From contig NC_132980.1 of NCBI RefSeq assembly GCF_047496725.1, positions 2,113,001-2,177,000 on the forward strand: DNA of 64,000 nucleotides, given 5' to 3'. Source of the DNA: Anoplolepis gracilipes. Taxonomy: Eukaryota; Arthropoda; Insecta; Hymenoptera; Formicidae. Both the position numbers and the translations under genes were made by a program. The notes beneath the pieces are model-generated. The model did no database searches and was not told the DNA's origin. It saw only the letters and a list, made by a program, of their open reading frames with translations. Below, piece by piece: positions 1 through 12,003 of this stretch (position 1 is its first letter; every line of letters starts with the position of its first letter).

Positions 1-60
1 ATTTATTTATCTATTTATCCATTTATCTATTTATCTATTTATCTATTTATTTATTTATTT
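1..60. repeat. ATTT/ATCT tetranucleotide microsatellite
   Basis: The window opens inside a run of ATTT and ATCT units, so the repeat probably continues to the left. Confidence 0.9.
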
Positions 61-3000
61 AGTGTGATCGGTATATTCAATTTTAGCGGGATTGATCAGT
101 AGCTGATGGAATTGACCCGCAGCACATATTTGGCACAACTGATTATTTATTTCCAACTCAATTTGCCAAAGTTAATTGCACTAAATGCGAAGATCCACGC
201 CACACAAAATTATCACAAAAAATCGACAACATAACTGACGGTAAAAACCTCGGCGTTCAGTCTCACACGAAACGGTGAAGGGAGAGGTTCATTCAGAATA
301 CAGAGATGAGAAGATGGAGAATGATATTAATATAATCTGAAAGCTCATGGAAAAAGAAGAGAATACATTACAATAGAAGATATTACAATAGAACATATGT
401 TACAATAAAAAAATGAACACAAATACGTATTTCAAATCACAACGATAGTTGAAAATAATATGCGCTCGCAAAGTTACGTAAATGAGACTATAGTCCACGC
501 AGCATTGACATGCGCGCCAACGATCAAGAACGTGTGAGGTAGATCGAAGGTCAAGTGAACGGCAAATGTCGGCAAATTCCGAACGGGAGGAAAGAAATAA
601 AGCGAAGATACATCCTCGGTGTAACAAAAAATCGCGAAATTTTTTAATTATGCGTTCGTCCTCGACGCGGCTACGTACACTGAAATCACAAACTCGAGTG
701 TGCGGCGGAATAAAACGGGATTATACAAAATCGTAGATGATAATTGACGATGACAATAATGCTGTTGTTTCTATTACCTGCGCGAAAGTGAGACACAAAA
801 TGCATGGAAGGTTCGTCAGTCGTATACAGTTAATATCACACAAAATACACGTAACTCACACATGTAAACGCGAGTACTAATATACGGAAATGAAATATAA
901 TACCGCACGTAATAACACGAACAAACACGCGACAATTTCACGAATGCGCAGACACTACAGTTCCTGATGAAGTTGTGATCTTAAAAACAAAAGCGCGGAT
1001 GAATAACTTTGTCCGTCGATCTTTTAGAATATGCAAAAGAACGTGAATGAACGCAAAAGAATATCCAAAAGGCATGAAAATCAAACACGACATCTAAAGT
1101 ATTAACTGCGCTCCACCTGAGCAATAGCGAAATTGTTGACATATAGAGTCATTCGTCTCACCGATCTCGAGAATTCAACACCGATAATTTCTCCGATAGC
1201 CAAAGTTTCTGCGTCCTCGTTGCTTGCACGCTCACCGAACAGTGAAGAGCGAGAGATTCTAAGGAGATCGGTGACTTATTTCTACCAAAATCTGTCGCGC
1301 CCTGATTGGCACAAAGCTGTGATCATTATCCTGCATTCTAGCAGTGCCTAGATCCTTCAGACCGCGGGAATTTCAGGCCGTACAGAAACGAATTTTTGGT
1401 TGCAACCGCCTCTCACCCCGCCTGCATTTTTTGCGGGCACGAGATATCCGTTCGTTACAGCTCTTGTCGACCACCAAAGACCCGGCTCAAAAAGTCCAGA
1501 ACTATTCCTGCAATATTTAAATTAGATTAATAATGTTGAACACTATCTTTATTAATACATATGCTGTCAAATTATTATTGCGTGTGTAAGATAACATATA
1601 ATGCATCTTTAAGAATAATTTGATTTGTTAAAAAATAGCAAGAGTTATATGCAGAAAATATTTATGAAATATATGATTTGTCTTGTTAATAAAAATTCGG
1701 TGAATATACTTATACACATACAATTAAATATAATTATATACATTCTTTTACAATTTACAACGAACCAAATTATTTACAAAGATGTATTTATAAAGATGCA
1801 GAGACAAGTTATATTGAGAGTTTGCAATAATCCAGAAAGTATATAGTCATTCCTTTATACAAATTTCTTTATAAGTAAACTCTTTCGGCAATATTTAAAT
1901 TAGATTAAAAATATTGACTCCAAATTATATTAATGTTTACGCTCTTAAATAATTATTGTATGCAAGATAACATATTGTAGATATAGAAGATAGCTTTTAA
2001 TTTAAGCCAATCTATTTAAACACTCATCAGGATATTTCCACGGGAGAAGGATATTGTTGATAATGTTACGTGAAAATTTATTTTGAACTTGTATAAAAAT
2101 AACACTCATTATTATTTAGAATGTTAAACACAAGTATTTATTTATATAAAAGAAAGTAAAAGTTAACACAACTATAAGAAATATCATGTATCTCGCATGT
2201 ATCTCGATACTACATGATATTTCGATATATATTTATGCTTTCTATTGGTTAATCGATCTGCATCGATCTGCGCAACTACGTGCGCAGTATATTAAATTGT
2301 CATTGCCGTTTCCTAGCAACTTAATAACAAGAAGGCTCAATTACCGGAACCGCGAGATCTGAGCGTCTTTGATTTTGGATCGCGTACTTAATTGGTCGTT
2401 TTCTACATCGTTTCTGCGCATTATCCAATTTCTAAGTCTATTCATCAAAAGTTATTCATTAAATTATAATTCTACTAATAAAGTTAAGTGTTGTTAACAT
2501 TTGTGAGTATGTGATACATTTAATAAATGAAGATTTCAAGATATAACATATTATATTTGTGCTGTTGATTTTCCACTTGGAAACCATCTTCGACTATTAA
2601 ACAACAAAACGGTTTTATTGAAAAGCTCTCTTACAAAACTTTATTAATATAATTAAAGGACTTTAATCGATTAAAACATGGAAAAGATCTTAAGCACAAC
2701 CGATCACTCGCGTAGATATCAATGAAAGACGAATCTGCAGCGTCAACCGACGTGACGAACCCTCTTGTTATTTTTGTCTCTAAGCAACGTACTTAGAGTA
2801 TATAAATATCATTTAATTTTACCGCGTATAATGATTCGCAAATTAAAGTAGCCAATAGGAGAATAGCAAGTAAATACGACTGAGCACTTAATAAATTAAT
2901 GAGTACAACAACATAGATATACAACATTATAGATGATATCTTACAATATTATATACGCACCTTTAAGGCGAGAACCTGATTTATAGGATCAAAAAAATCG

Positions 3001-3600
3001 ATTTTCTTTTGTTTTAATCGATAGTAACACTCTTAAAGGGTCATGCTCAGTAAAAAATTTTGAAAAAAATCGACTTTTCAGTTTTGACATTTTCTGTAAA
3101 TATAACATCTGGAAAATATTCCCTATACGTTTCAAGTTAATCGGAATAAAATTGACGGAGTTACAAGCATTCAAAGTATGCTCTGCGCTCGATCGTTAGG
3201 AGCAAGTATAGCGCAGCAACAGCACGTAGGGAAGAATGCTTCGTCGGCAGCATCAAATTGATGTTTTAGAAGCTATAACTTCTTCCGAAAATGTATTATA
3301 CGGGCCTGAAATGATTCTATATAAGTTAAAAAATGAATATTTTATTTAAGTGTAAATCTGTTTTGAAACTTTAAACATGTTTTTCTCAAAACCGCATTTT
3401 TAAAATCAGTGACCAAGATAGCTCGAAAACTATTCATCAATTTATTTTAAACTTCCCGCAAAACACTGTATGTAACAGTTATGTATCTTTTAAATAACAA
3501 GTATTTTATATTTATCCAATATAACGGTAATATTGTTATTTAAAAATAACATAACAAAATTACCGTAAAATTATATATAAATTATATAGATTGCAATTAA
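61..3600. other. No supported gene; mixed unique and repeat-like DNA
   Basis: Several short ORFs occur, but none has recognisable motifs or convincing splice sites. About 200-1500 is richer in CpG than the DNA around it and could be a promoter or untranslated exon; no TATA box or start was found that decides this. About 2980-3460 has the phrasing of a dispersed repeat (a stretch of poly-A/T and AAATCGA motifs), but no second copy lies in this window. A perfect 12-bp stem sits near 2184-2226. Confidence 0.4.
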
Positions 3601-3606
3601 GAAAAC

Positions 3607-3694
3607 GCTATAAGTATTGCAAAACATCATTCTATCTTCTTTTTTTGGAATATAAAACAAAGATAGAATAATGTTTCGCAATACTTCTCTAGCA
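3607..3694. repeat. Long imperfect hairpin, pre-miRNA-like or MITE-like
   Basis: The left arm (about 3613-3640) and right arm (about 3658-3685) pair over about 26 bp with three mismatches. Pairing continues outwards through GCTATAAG and CTTCTCTAGC with a bulge. The loop is about 20 nt and T-rich on one side. This geometry fits a small-RNA precursor. A very short palindromic transposon relic would look the same, and no expression data are available. Confidence 0.5.
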
Positions 3695-4082
3695 TCTTCT
3701 CGATTACAACTATACATACATATAATATATTTCTGCAATAAATGCACGGGTGCAATTCATGTTACTTAAAAACATATATGATGGGAGCTTTCCAACAAGA
3801 CGCTGTGTAACAGTGTCTGTCTACTAATATGAGAATAATACACACTGCTACATACACATTAGTGTTTTGCTGACTAGTTGCTGGAAAGATTTCAATGTCA
3901 CCATTTGTACTACGTATGCGCGAAAAATTTGGCCTGTTATTTCAGTGGTTTATCCGGTATGATCTGTCGAGTCTTTACATATCATTCAGTGCAACAAGTC
4001 ATCCGTAATCTCCATTTTTTTATTGTTTTAACAGTACTATTTTTACTATACATGATCTCTAATGATATATATTATATATATA

Positions 4083-4522
4083 TACAGGATGTCCGGTAAT
4101 TAATCGCCCCATCTCTCTAGGGCAGATAGAGCAGGTCAAACTGAACATAAAAGTCCTCTAGCATTTTGCAATCTTCGTAATAATTATCGAAAAATTAATT
4201 AACAAACATTGACAAATCCGCGCGAGTATAAGCACGAGGCGAGAAGGCCCATCCCACTGCTAGGCGGTTACTACTTACTAGACGCGCTACTCATACACAT
4301 CCATTGCCAGTCGTAGACCGCTCCTCCTATCATCCAATGAATGCCTAGTAACCGCCTAACAGTAGGATGAGCCGCGCGCTTGCCCGGATTTGTCAATCTT
4401 TGTTAATTAATTTCTCGGTAATTATTACGAAGATCGCAAAATGGTAGAGGACTTTTATGTACAGTTTGACCTGCTCTATCTGCCCTAGAGAGGTGGGGCG
4501 ATTATTACCGGACATCCTGTAT
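4083..4522. mobile_element. Palindromic MITE, copy 1 of 3
   Basis: The ends are TACAGGATGTCCGGTAAT and its near-perfect complement ATTACCGGACATCCTGTA. The arms pair for about 180 bp each around a short asymmetric centre (about 4255-4340). There is no coding capacity; ORFs seen across it are translated arms. The long arms and small size make it a foldback-type nonautonomous DNA element. Dinucleotide TA at the ends may be the target site. It is directly followed by copy 2. Confidence 0.85.
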
Positions 4523-5007
4523 ACAAGGCGTCCCCGAATTGGCGGATCAGCTCTCGTGGGTAGATAGAGCGTGTTAAACTGAAGAAAAAAATCTTATATC
4601 ATTTTGCTAAATTCGCAATAATTAATGAGATATAAATTAATAAAGATCGGCCAATCCGTGCCAGTATAAGCGCGCGACGCGAAGTAACCTCCCAGTTGTT
4701 ACTTGATACTAGGCGTGCGGCAAGACATAAACGCAGAACGCAATGTACATGTCTCTTTCAGTACGCCCTTTGTACGTCCTTTGTAGACCGCTCCGCCTAC
4801 TGTCTCGCCACGCGCCTAGTATCAAGTAACAAGTAGGAGGCTTCTTCGCCCCGCTCGCTTATCCTGACACATATTGGCCAATCTTTATTAATTTATATCT
4901 CATTAATTATTGCGAATTTAGCAAAATGATATAAGATTTTTCTCTTCAGTTTAACACGCTCTATCTACCCACGAGAGTTGATCTGCCAATTCGGGGACGC
5001 CCTGTAT
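4522..5007. mobile_element. Palindromic MITE, copy 2 of 3 (divergent subfamily)
   Basis: The outer ends are ACAAGGCGTCCCCGAATTGG and the complementary CGGGGACGCCCTGTA. The arms (about 4523-4690 and 4845-5006) are nearly complementary for about 160 bp. The terminal CAAGGCGTCC resembles the CAGGRTGTCC ends of copies 1 and 3, but the interior differs, so this is a related subfamily. It touches copy 1 with only the shared TA between them. Confidence 0.8.
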
Positions 5008-5016
5008 ATGTATATA

Positions 5017-5462
5017 TACAGGGTGTCCAGTAATAACCGCCTCACCGCTCATGTACAGGTAGAGCAGGTCAAACTGAGTAGAAAAGTCCTCTACCATTTT
5101 TCGATTTTCGAAATAATTATCGAGAAATTAATTAACAAAGATTGCCAAATCTGGGCGAGTACAAGCGCGCGGCGAGAAGGCCCATCCTACTGCTACGCGG
5201 TTACTAGGCGCTCATTGAATGATAGGAGGAGCGGTCTATGACTGGAAATGGATGCGTATGAGTAGCGCGCCTAGTAACCGCGTAGCGATGGGACGGCCTT
5301 CTCGCCGCGCGCGCTTTACTCGCGTGGATTCGCCGATTTTTGAAAATTAATTTTTCGATAATTATTTCGAAAATCGAAAAATGGTAGAGGACTTTTCTAC
5401 TCAGTTTGACCTGCTCTACCTGTATATGAGCGGTGAGGCGGTTATTACCGGACACCTTGTAT
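5017..5462. mobile_element. Palindromic MITE, copy 3 of 3 (inverted relative to copy 1)
   Basis: The ends are TACAGGGTGTCCAGTAATAA and TTATTACCGGACACCTTGTA, with long complementary arms. The arms and the asymmetric centre match copy 1, but the centre (GGAGCGGTCTATGACTGG) is the reverse complement of copy 1's centre (CCAGTCGTAGACCGCTCC). Copy 3 therefore lies in the opposite orientation. Ten bases of TA-rich spacer separate it from copy 2. Confidence 0.85.
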
Positions 5463-5559
5463 ATGGTAAATATCCAGAAAAAATCACACCTTGCCGATGA
5501 TGTTGAATTGTTATATGTTATAGAGAGGAAAATACTGATCACTTTTCCTAATAACTTAA

Positions 5560-6950
5560 ATGGCGGTCTCTTATACTTTCCGAGATATTTAATGGTAAAT
5601 GTTTAAATAATTTGTGATGGTATCATAAACCTACTTTTTCTGGCAAGTATTTGAATTTCTTTTCACAACACCCAATTTGCCAAAAGAAAGGGACGGTAAT
5701 TACTCTTACAAATAGAGCTCTTTTATTTTCACACGCCACTTTCTACACTAAAAATATATTACTAATCATCAATATACTATTAGCAAGCAATTACCCTTTG
5801 GAATTTGTTTTTTAAAACATTCAAAACAGAATAAAATTTCATATTATTAATATGACAACCCTAATGCAAATAACAATAATCAATAACTAACATTGAAAAA
5901 AATGTCTCCTTTTTCACTATTCCGTACATTCCGAATTTGGCTGAACAATTTAAACATTTGATCGTGAACATCAAAGTTAAACTTTTTTTTTACAGCCTAA
6001 TAAATTAAATAAATTTATAAAGACACATAAGGACCCTGTTTCAAAAACATTGCAGAAAAATGTAGTCTACAAAATCAATTGTAATGATTGCAATGCTTCA
6101 TGTTGGTCAAACCGATAGGAAATTAATTACGAGAGTTGCAGAACATAAAAACCATATTAGATTAGGGTCCTCCAATAGTTCTGCAATTCATCAACCATAG
6201 ATTGCAGTGCAATCATGAATTTGATTAAGAAAATGTAGAAATATTAGACATAGAACGTTATTACAATAAAAGACTGATATCTGAAATGATACACATAAAA
6301 GGACAAAAAAATAGCCTCAATATGCAAACGGATACCGAATGTTTACACTCGATGTATAACGACATTTTAGACGGTATACCAAAAATTTGACATTCAAAAC
6401 GTACACGACTATAATAATTATTGTTCTTAAATGTTACTTGTCAGTTTTTAACAAACACTTTAAATAGAAACATTACATCTAAAACATCTGTTAAAATTTG
6501 CTGTGAAACTAAAAAACCATGGATCAATGATAAATATGTGCTCTCTCTGATAGAACCATCATAACATAACTTATTCAATAAATATATTTAGGTAATATTT
6601 TCATTAATTTTAAAAAAAATTTTATAACAGATATACAGAATCACATCTCCTGGCCTACCAACTAGGGAGGAGACAACGTTTATTTCGATCCTGATTATTA
6701 GTAGTTTATATTTTATTCACACAGCCAATTAATTCCATGACCTTGCGATTATGTTAAATTATTATTTTAAGTTGTTTGCGCTGAAGAGGGCCAAAAAATT
6801 GGCCGAAATGTTCGTGTTTGTATAAATCGATGCATTGTCAATAACTTATGTAATTCAGATTCTAACATAGTTAATTAAAGCAATGTATAAATATGATTTG
6901 GCTCAATAATTACTGAGCTTGACTCTTATTGCCCATTATTTCTTACTTTA
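5560..6950 (+). pseudogene. Decayed Penelope-like retroelement (PLE), 3' part
   Basis: Conceptual translation in shifting frames matches the PLE at 17235-19245. It shows WYHKPTFSG..YLNFFSQHP at about 5615-5680, then FIKTHKDP at about 6012-6035, then VVYKINCNDCNAS at about 6062-6100, the start of a GIY-YIG endonuclease. RLISEM and a C-terminal tail near 6270-6385 follow. Frameshifts and stops abound, so it is dead. The reverse transcriptase fingers and palm are missing, so it is 5'-truncated. The 3' untranslated part ends near 6950 in sequence (TTGCCCATTATTTCTTACTT) that matches the 3' end of the other PLE copy. Confidence 0.75.
6781..6808 (+). ncRNA. Hammerhead-like core motif in PLE 3' region
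   Basis: CTGAAGA is followed by one G, a GGCC/GGCC stem (6789-6792 with 6801-6804) and GAAA. CUGANGA-stem II-GAAA is the catalytic core of hammerhead ribozymes, which are known from Penelope-like elements. The extra purine after CUGAAGA departs from the standard core, and a clear stem III plus UH cleavage site was not resolved. Call it a motif, not a proven ribozyme. The other PLE copy carries the same arrangement at 19066-19094. Confidence 0.4.
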
Positions 6951-7621
6951 TTAATGTCTTTTTTTATTTGGGTTAATTTGCAATATTTTATATTAATGTC
7001 GAAAGATATAAGCTTTCTATCAAAACGCAGAAAAAATCAACTAATTCGATGACAAATAGAGTTTTATACCATTGATAATTATAATAATGCTAAAAATACT
7101 TATGTCTTGAGGAATAAAATATCAACAAATAATAATCTAGAAAACAATATTGTAGTTACTTCTACTTCAATCGAAGAGCCTACATGCAATTTTCCAATAA
7201 ATATTTCTTCAAATAAACAAATTAATTCAATAAAAACCATAAGTTATTATTCTACAGATAATAAATATGTATATAGATATGTATTTTAATAACATTTATA
7301 GTATAATGAAATAATTGAAGTTAATAATGAATCATGTGAAACATTTTCTAATTTACGTGATAGACATTTTCATGGGTGATTAAAGAAAATATAACACAAA
7401 AATATATTAATTCATTGTTGAAAATTCTACGTGATTGTGGTTACATACATTGCCTCAATATGCACGAACATTAATGCAGACCCCAAAAAATGCTACACGA
7501 GAAATAGCAGGTGGTTCTTATATACATTTTGGAGTAGCGATTGGTCTTTCACGATCAATAACAAAGCACTTTAAGGAATGTCCAAACACTATTGATACAT
7601 TCATTAATGCTGATGGCATAT

Positions 7622-7936
7622 TCTTGGGTTTTGAGTCCCTAGCTTCTCGCCGAAGAGACTATGCCAAACCTTTATTTTCTTTTTCCTATTACATTTTTCC
7701 TATTACCTATTAATCTTAAACCTATATAATCTTAATCCTAATTCGTCTGGGTGGGTTCGAGTCTGCGCTTCCGCCATACTAGTTATCACAGATAAGCTTC
7801 GGCGGCGCAGCGTGCACAGCCACCTTACGACTAAATTTTCTTATTCCTATCGGGTCTGGGTGAACTCGAACCTGCGTTTACGCATACTCTTCGCCTCAGG
7901 CGAGTTTCAGGCAGCGTGCACGACCACCGTCCAACC
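7622..7936. mobile_element. SINE-like dimeric repeat with 17-bp target-site duplication
   Basis: TAATGCTGATGGCATAT occurs at 7605-7621 and again at 7937-7953, flanking the insert exactly, and removing the insert rejoins the transposase frame at NADGI. The insert is an internal dimer: GTCTGGGTG..TCGA, CTTCGGCG and GTGCACG..CCACC recur at about 100-bp spacing. GGTTCGAGTCT resembles a tRNA B box. A second copy lies at about 55222-55491. A 15-20-bp duplication suggests LINE-mediated retroposition. Confidence 0.75.
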
Positions 7937-8160
7937 TAATGCTGATGGCATATCAATATCTAATAGTTCGACAAGTTAATTTTGGCCTATTTTAGTTTCT
8001 ATTTTTAATATTCGCACAAACCATTTGCTGCTGGTGTACATCATGGTATGTCAAAACCGAATGATATAAGTCAGTATTTAAGTTCATTAATTAATGAACT
8101 GATTTTACTTGAGAAACATGGTTTTAATTACAATGGAAAAATGTGCAAAATTTTAGGTTA

Positions 8161-9429
8161 ATAGGAAAGTTTCGTCCGTTTTTTTACAAAAAGTAAAGTT
8201 TTATTTAAGAAACAAAATGAAAAAATACATTAATCAAAATATTGTCCATCGTTAGCGATGACTTTTTCCCATCTTTCGGCAAGCGAATTCCGCGGCGAAA
8301 GAATGACTCATCTTTGGAGACTATCCAGTCAGAGATCCATTTTTTGACATCTTCATAAGAATTGAAGCGTTCCTCAGCAAGTGCGTGTGCCATCGACCGA
8401 AACAAGTGATAGTCGGAAGGGGCACAGTCTGGTGAATAAGCCGCATGGGGTAGGACTTCCCAGTGAAGTGCTTCTAACGTTTCTTTGACAAGTTTTGTGA
8501 CGTGAGGCCGAGCGTTGTCATGAAGCAAAATCACTTTATGCTGTCTTGTTACATATTCTGGTCGTTTTTTGTGCAATGCTCGGCTCAAACGGATAATTTG
8601 TTCTCGGTAGAGATCCTCTGTGATTGTTTGACCAGATTTTAACAGCTCATGGTACACTACACCTTTCTTATCCCACCAAATACACAGCAAAGCCTTCTTT
8701 CCATGGATATTCTACTTTGGCGTTGATCTTGAGGGTTGGCCGGGGTCACAAGTGGTTTTTCGACGTTTGGGGTTGTCAAAAAAAATCCATTTTTCATCCC
8801 CAGTGATAATACGATACAAAAACCCTTTTCTTTGTTGCCTAACAAGCAGAATTTCGCAGATTGTTTTTCGCCTTTCAATGTCTCTTGGCTTCAATTCATA
8901 TGGGACCCATTTTCCTTCTTTGTAGACCTTCCCCAAGGCTTTTAAACGATCGGAAATGACAGATTGAGCACAATTTAATGCTTCTGCAAGTTGTTTTTGC
9001 GTTTGACATGGATCTTCATCCAACAATGCCTGTAATTCTTCGTCTTCGAAGACTCTTGGCCGTCCAGAACGCTCTTTGTCCTCCACACTAAAATTACCAT
9101 TTTTTAAAGTGTTGAAACCATTCTCTACATGTTTTATCGGAAGGAGCACTATCACCATAAACTTCTACAAGCATTCGATGAGCTTCAGCTGCAGTTTTCT
9201 TCCAATTGAAGCAAAAGATTAACACTTCACGCAAATGATGCTTATTTGGTTCAAATTTCGACGTTTTCGATGCAACAAAAAACAATATTATTGATGCAAA
9301 CGTATATTTTTATGTACTGAATTTTATTGACAGATGTCAAAACTAAAAAATAAATCTTAGTTTAGACATTAGAGTTAACGACAGTTCTAACTACAGCTAT
9401 TCGCCACTAGATGGACGGAACTTTCCGAT
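8161..9429 (-). mobile_element. mariner element (Tc1/mariner), complete ends, dead transposase
   Basis: The terminal inverted repeats are ATAGGAAAGTTTCGTCC at 8161-8177 and, inverted, GGACGGAACTTTCCGAT at 9413-9429. TA duplications flank the element at 8159-8160 and 9430-9431. Its length of 1269 bp is typical for mariner. It sits inside the CACTA/Plavaka-like gene and interrupts the coding just before VKETVCDA. Confidence 0.95.
8205..9285 (-). pseudogene. mariner transposase, frameshifted
   Basis: Mariner transposases bind the terminal repeats and cut and paste the element. Read on the minus strand, the order is intact. First comes a helix-turn-helix region with REVLIFCFNWKKTAAEAHRM and DSAPSDKTCREWFQHF. 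Next is a linker with GRPR, then the catalytic ITGDEKWIFFDN, LHDNARPHVTK and YSPDCAPSDYHLF, which supply the three acidic residues of the D,D34D triad. At least three frameshifts split the gene (near 9100-9150, 8720-8870 and 8690), so no full protein is possible. The family usually has about 345 residues, and the combined fragments account for nearly all of it. Confidence 0.92.
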
Positions 9430-9638
9430 TAACCTAGTTAAAGAAACTGTCTGTGATGCCTCTGCAAGAGCATTTATAACTTATGCAAAAAATCATTCAA
9501 GTTATTTTGGCTGCAGTAAATGTATGCAAAAAAGAGAATATATGAACAAAAATAAACAATGGTTAGGCCAACTAACGAGCAAATTTGAAAGGGTGTTATT
9601 TAACAATCTTTATTATTATTCCGCATTTGAATCTGAAC

Positions 9639-9687
9639 AACCTATATATAACCTATATATAAACCTATATATAAACCTATATATAAA
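9639..9687. repeat. 12-bp tandem repeat, four units
   Basis: AACCTATATATA is repeated four times in perfect or near-perfect tandem. It lies immediately beside the minus-strand hammerhead-like motif. Confidence 0.9.
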
Positions 9688-9689
9688 CG

Positions 9690-9715
9690 TTTCGGCTGTA
9701 CGCAGCCTTCCTCAG
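9690..9715 (-). ncRNA. Hammerhead-like core motif (third copy)
   Basis: Read on the minus strand this is CTGAGGA, one A, GGCTG, loop CGTA, CAGCC, GAAA. The core layout and the extra purine match the motifs at 6781 and 19066, but the stem sequence differs and is perfectly paired. That pattern is expected of a conserved structure. Confidence 0.4.
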
Positions 9716-9776
9716 TATTGAACAATGAACGCAAAACAAGATAACCGCATTGAAGCTTAACTCTTTCGCGACGGGT

Positions 9777-9927
9777 GCCGTCTATATACGGCAGTCACTT
9801 GGTGCATCACAGCGGCTAACGCCGTCTACATACGGCAGTCATTTATTGGTTTACAGCGGCTGACGCCGTCTATATACGGCAATCGCTTATTGTTTCACAA
9901 CGGCTGACGCCAACTATATACGGCACA
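9777..9927. repeat. Left subterminal palindromic tandem repeats of the piggyBac
   Basis: About three and a half units of about 43 bp occur. Each begins with the near-palindrome GCCGTCTATATACGGC, followed by AGTCAYTT...CAGCGGCTGAC. Subterminal repeats of this kind often bind transposase, but that role is inferred. Confidence 0.85.
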
Positions 9928-10194
9928 GATTTTATCGTTAGAGAAATAAAGTATTTTTCTCAGTAAGAGTCTTCTATGCGAATAAACTCAACACAAAATT
10001 GTTTTGCTAAAAATTCCTTGATACAAAAAAAGTGCATTTATTTTCTGTAAGTTTATAGTGTATCAGATTCAAATAATTTATAATAACCTACAAGAAATAA
10101 AGTGAGTCGAATCGCTAATTACATCGGTAAAACCTTTAATTTCATTTTTTTGTTCTTAATGTTAATAAATATTTTAGGTTTTATCCTTTTTAAA

Positions 10195-11844
10195 ATGGAA
10201 TATAACAGAAAGAAACAACGGAAATAGGTGAGCGAGTCTGATTTGGATAGCTATGATGAAAACGAATCTTACATAAAGGCACCACTTCGTAAAAAAAGGC
10301 GATTAAATTTACTTAGCACATCAAAATCTGATGAAACTGAAGATGTTAATTTACAAAGCATTAATCCGGAAGATATCAAATGGATCTCTCAAAGTAGACT
10401 CACCATTCATGATTTTACAAGACAACAATCGAGAATTCAAACAGACATATCTGATTCTTGGAAAATTTTGCAATTTTTCGAATTATTCGTATCTGAGGAA
10501 TTGATAGATTTCATTGTTGAAAAAACAAATAATCAATGGAGACGAATAAATAATAGTAATCCTGAAGCTGGGACAGAGAAAGGCGAACTGTATTGTTTTA
10601 TCGCTGTTTGCTTATTAATGTCTAGGAATAAGAAATTATCAATTGATGAATATTGGAGCAAAAATGAATTATTGCGAAGCGACATTTTTTGCAAGATAAT
10701 GACTAGAGATCGCTACAAAGTATTACTGAGAACGTTGCATTTTGCTGATGATCATGAATGTAATTCCGATCGTTTATGGAAAATACGTGAAATAATCAAT
10801 AGATTACGAAAATCATTTGCAAATGCGTTCTATCCTTATCAAAACTTATGTATAGATGAAAGTCTGCTTTTATATAAAGGCAAGCTATTTTTTAAGAATT
10901 TATTCCTGCAAAAAGGAGTAGATTCGGAATAAAATCTTTTGTCCTTTGTGATTGTAAAACGGGATACATACAAGATTTTATTGTCTACAACGGGTCTAAT
11001 ACTATTCACTCGCAATATGCAAACATTGGAAAATCAGGAAATACTGTAATGTCTCTTTTAGAACCCTATTTAAACAAAGGACACACATTATTTGTGGATA
11101 ATTGGTACACGAGTTCTACGTTATTTAAACTTTTGCATATGAAGACTACAAATGCGTGGTACTGTTAACAAAAGGAGAAAGGGTATGCCAAGAATGATGG
11201 AAAAACTAAAAAAAGGACAGGTGTGTTGTCGCTAATGCCGCAACTTATTGGCGATGAAATGGATGGATAAAAAAGAGGTTTTCATGTTATCTACTATGCA
11301 CTCAGATGAGTTCGTAAGTGTACCAAAACGTTCTAGAAAAGAGGAAATAGTACAAAACCCAGCTTGTAGACATGATTATAATAGTTTCATGGGAGCAGTT
11401 GATAATATCGACATGATACTAAGCACAATTAATTTCAATACGTAAAAGTACAAAATGGTACAAAAAATATTTCATGCACATGATAGATATGTGTATATGA
11501 AACGCTTATTGTTTATACAAATTGAAGATCGGTGCAACTACAATATATCTATGGCGAAATTTCATTTAAAATTAATTGATCAATTACTTGCAAAATATCA
11601 AAAATCAACACAGCGACATTCTTTTAATACAACTTTTAACTCTACTGATGATAATCCTACAAGACTCATAGAAAGACACTTTCTTACTTTGTATACATCC
11701 GAAGGAAAAAATAAAGTACGAAGATCCGTTGTTTGCAGTAAAAACAATAGGAAACGTGAATCACGTTATCAGTGCGAAGAATGCAATGTTGGATTGTGTA
11801 TTTATCCCTGTTTTAAAACTTTTCATACTACAAAAGATTATTAA
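10195..11844 (+). pseudogene. piggyBac transposase, disrupted
   Basis: The first ATG (10195) is in frame with the long ORF but meets TAG at codon 11. The open stretch from 10228 holds an acidic N-terminus, a KKRRR basic patch and the DDE core start with CIDESLL (about 10846-10866). A frameshift near 10910 leads to SFVLCDCKTGYI, then FVDNWYTS (about 11093-11116). After more breaks, FMGAVDNIDM lies at about 11386-11415. ESRYQCEECNVGLCIYPCF near the end is the Cys-rich domain that piggyBac transposases use for end recognition. The three catalytic Asp positions are visible. The gene is nearly full length but broken by one stop and at least three frame changes. Confidence 0.92.
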
Positions 11845-12003
11845 AAAATAATATGACATAAATACTATTAAAATCATAATTATATTAGTGTTTTATTTCA
11901 ATAGCGAACTCAAAATAAAGCTAGTACAGGCATTAGGCAACGCAGAAAATGAGATACACAATTTAGCGAACATGGTATTTAGCGAAAATGGTACATTGCA
12001 AGC

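Noticed and set aside
960..975. CTGATGAAG resembling a hammerhead core
   Set aside because: No stem followed by GAAA occurs at the right distance.
1133..1351. 72-codon ORF as a gene
   Set aside because: No motif, no splice or promoter support; length is compatible with chance in this GC-richer patch.
4978..5542. ORFs of 87 and 112 codons across the MITEs with near-identical peptides on opposite strands
   Set aside because: They are translations of the complementary arms of a palindrome, not genes.
8624..8945. Plus-strand ORFs inside the mariner
   Set aside because: They are antisense shadows of the transposase; mariner has one gene.
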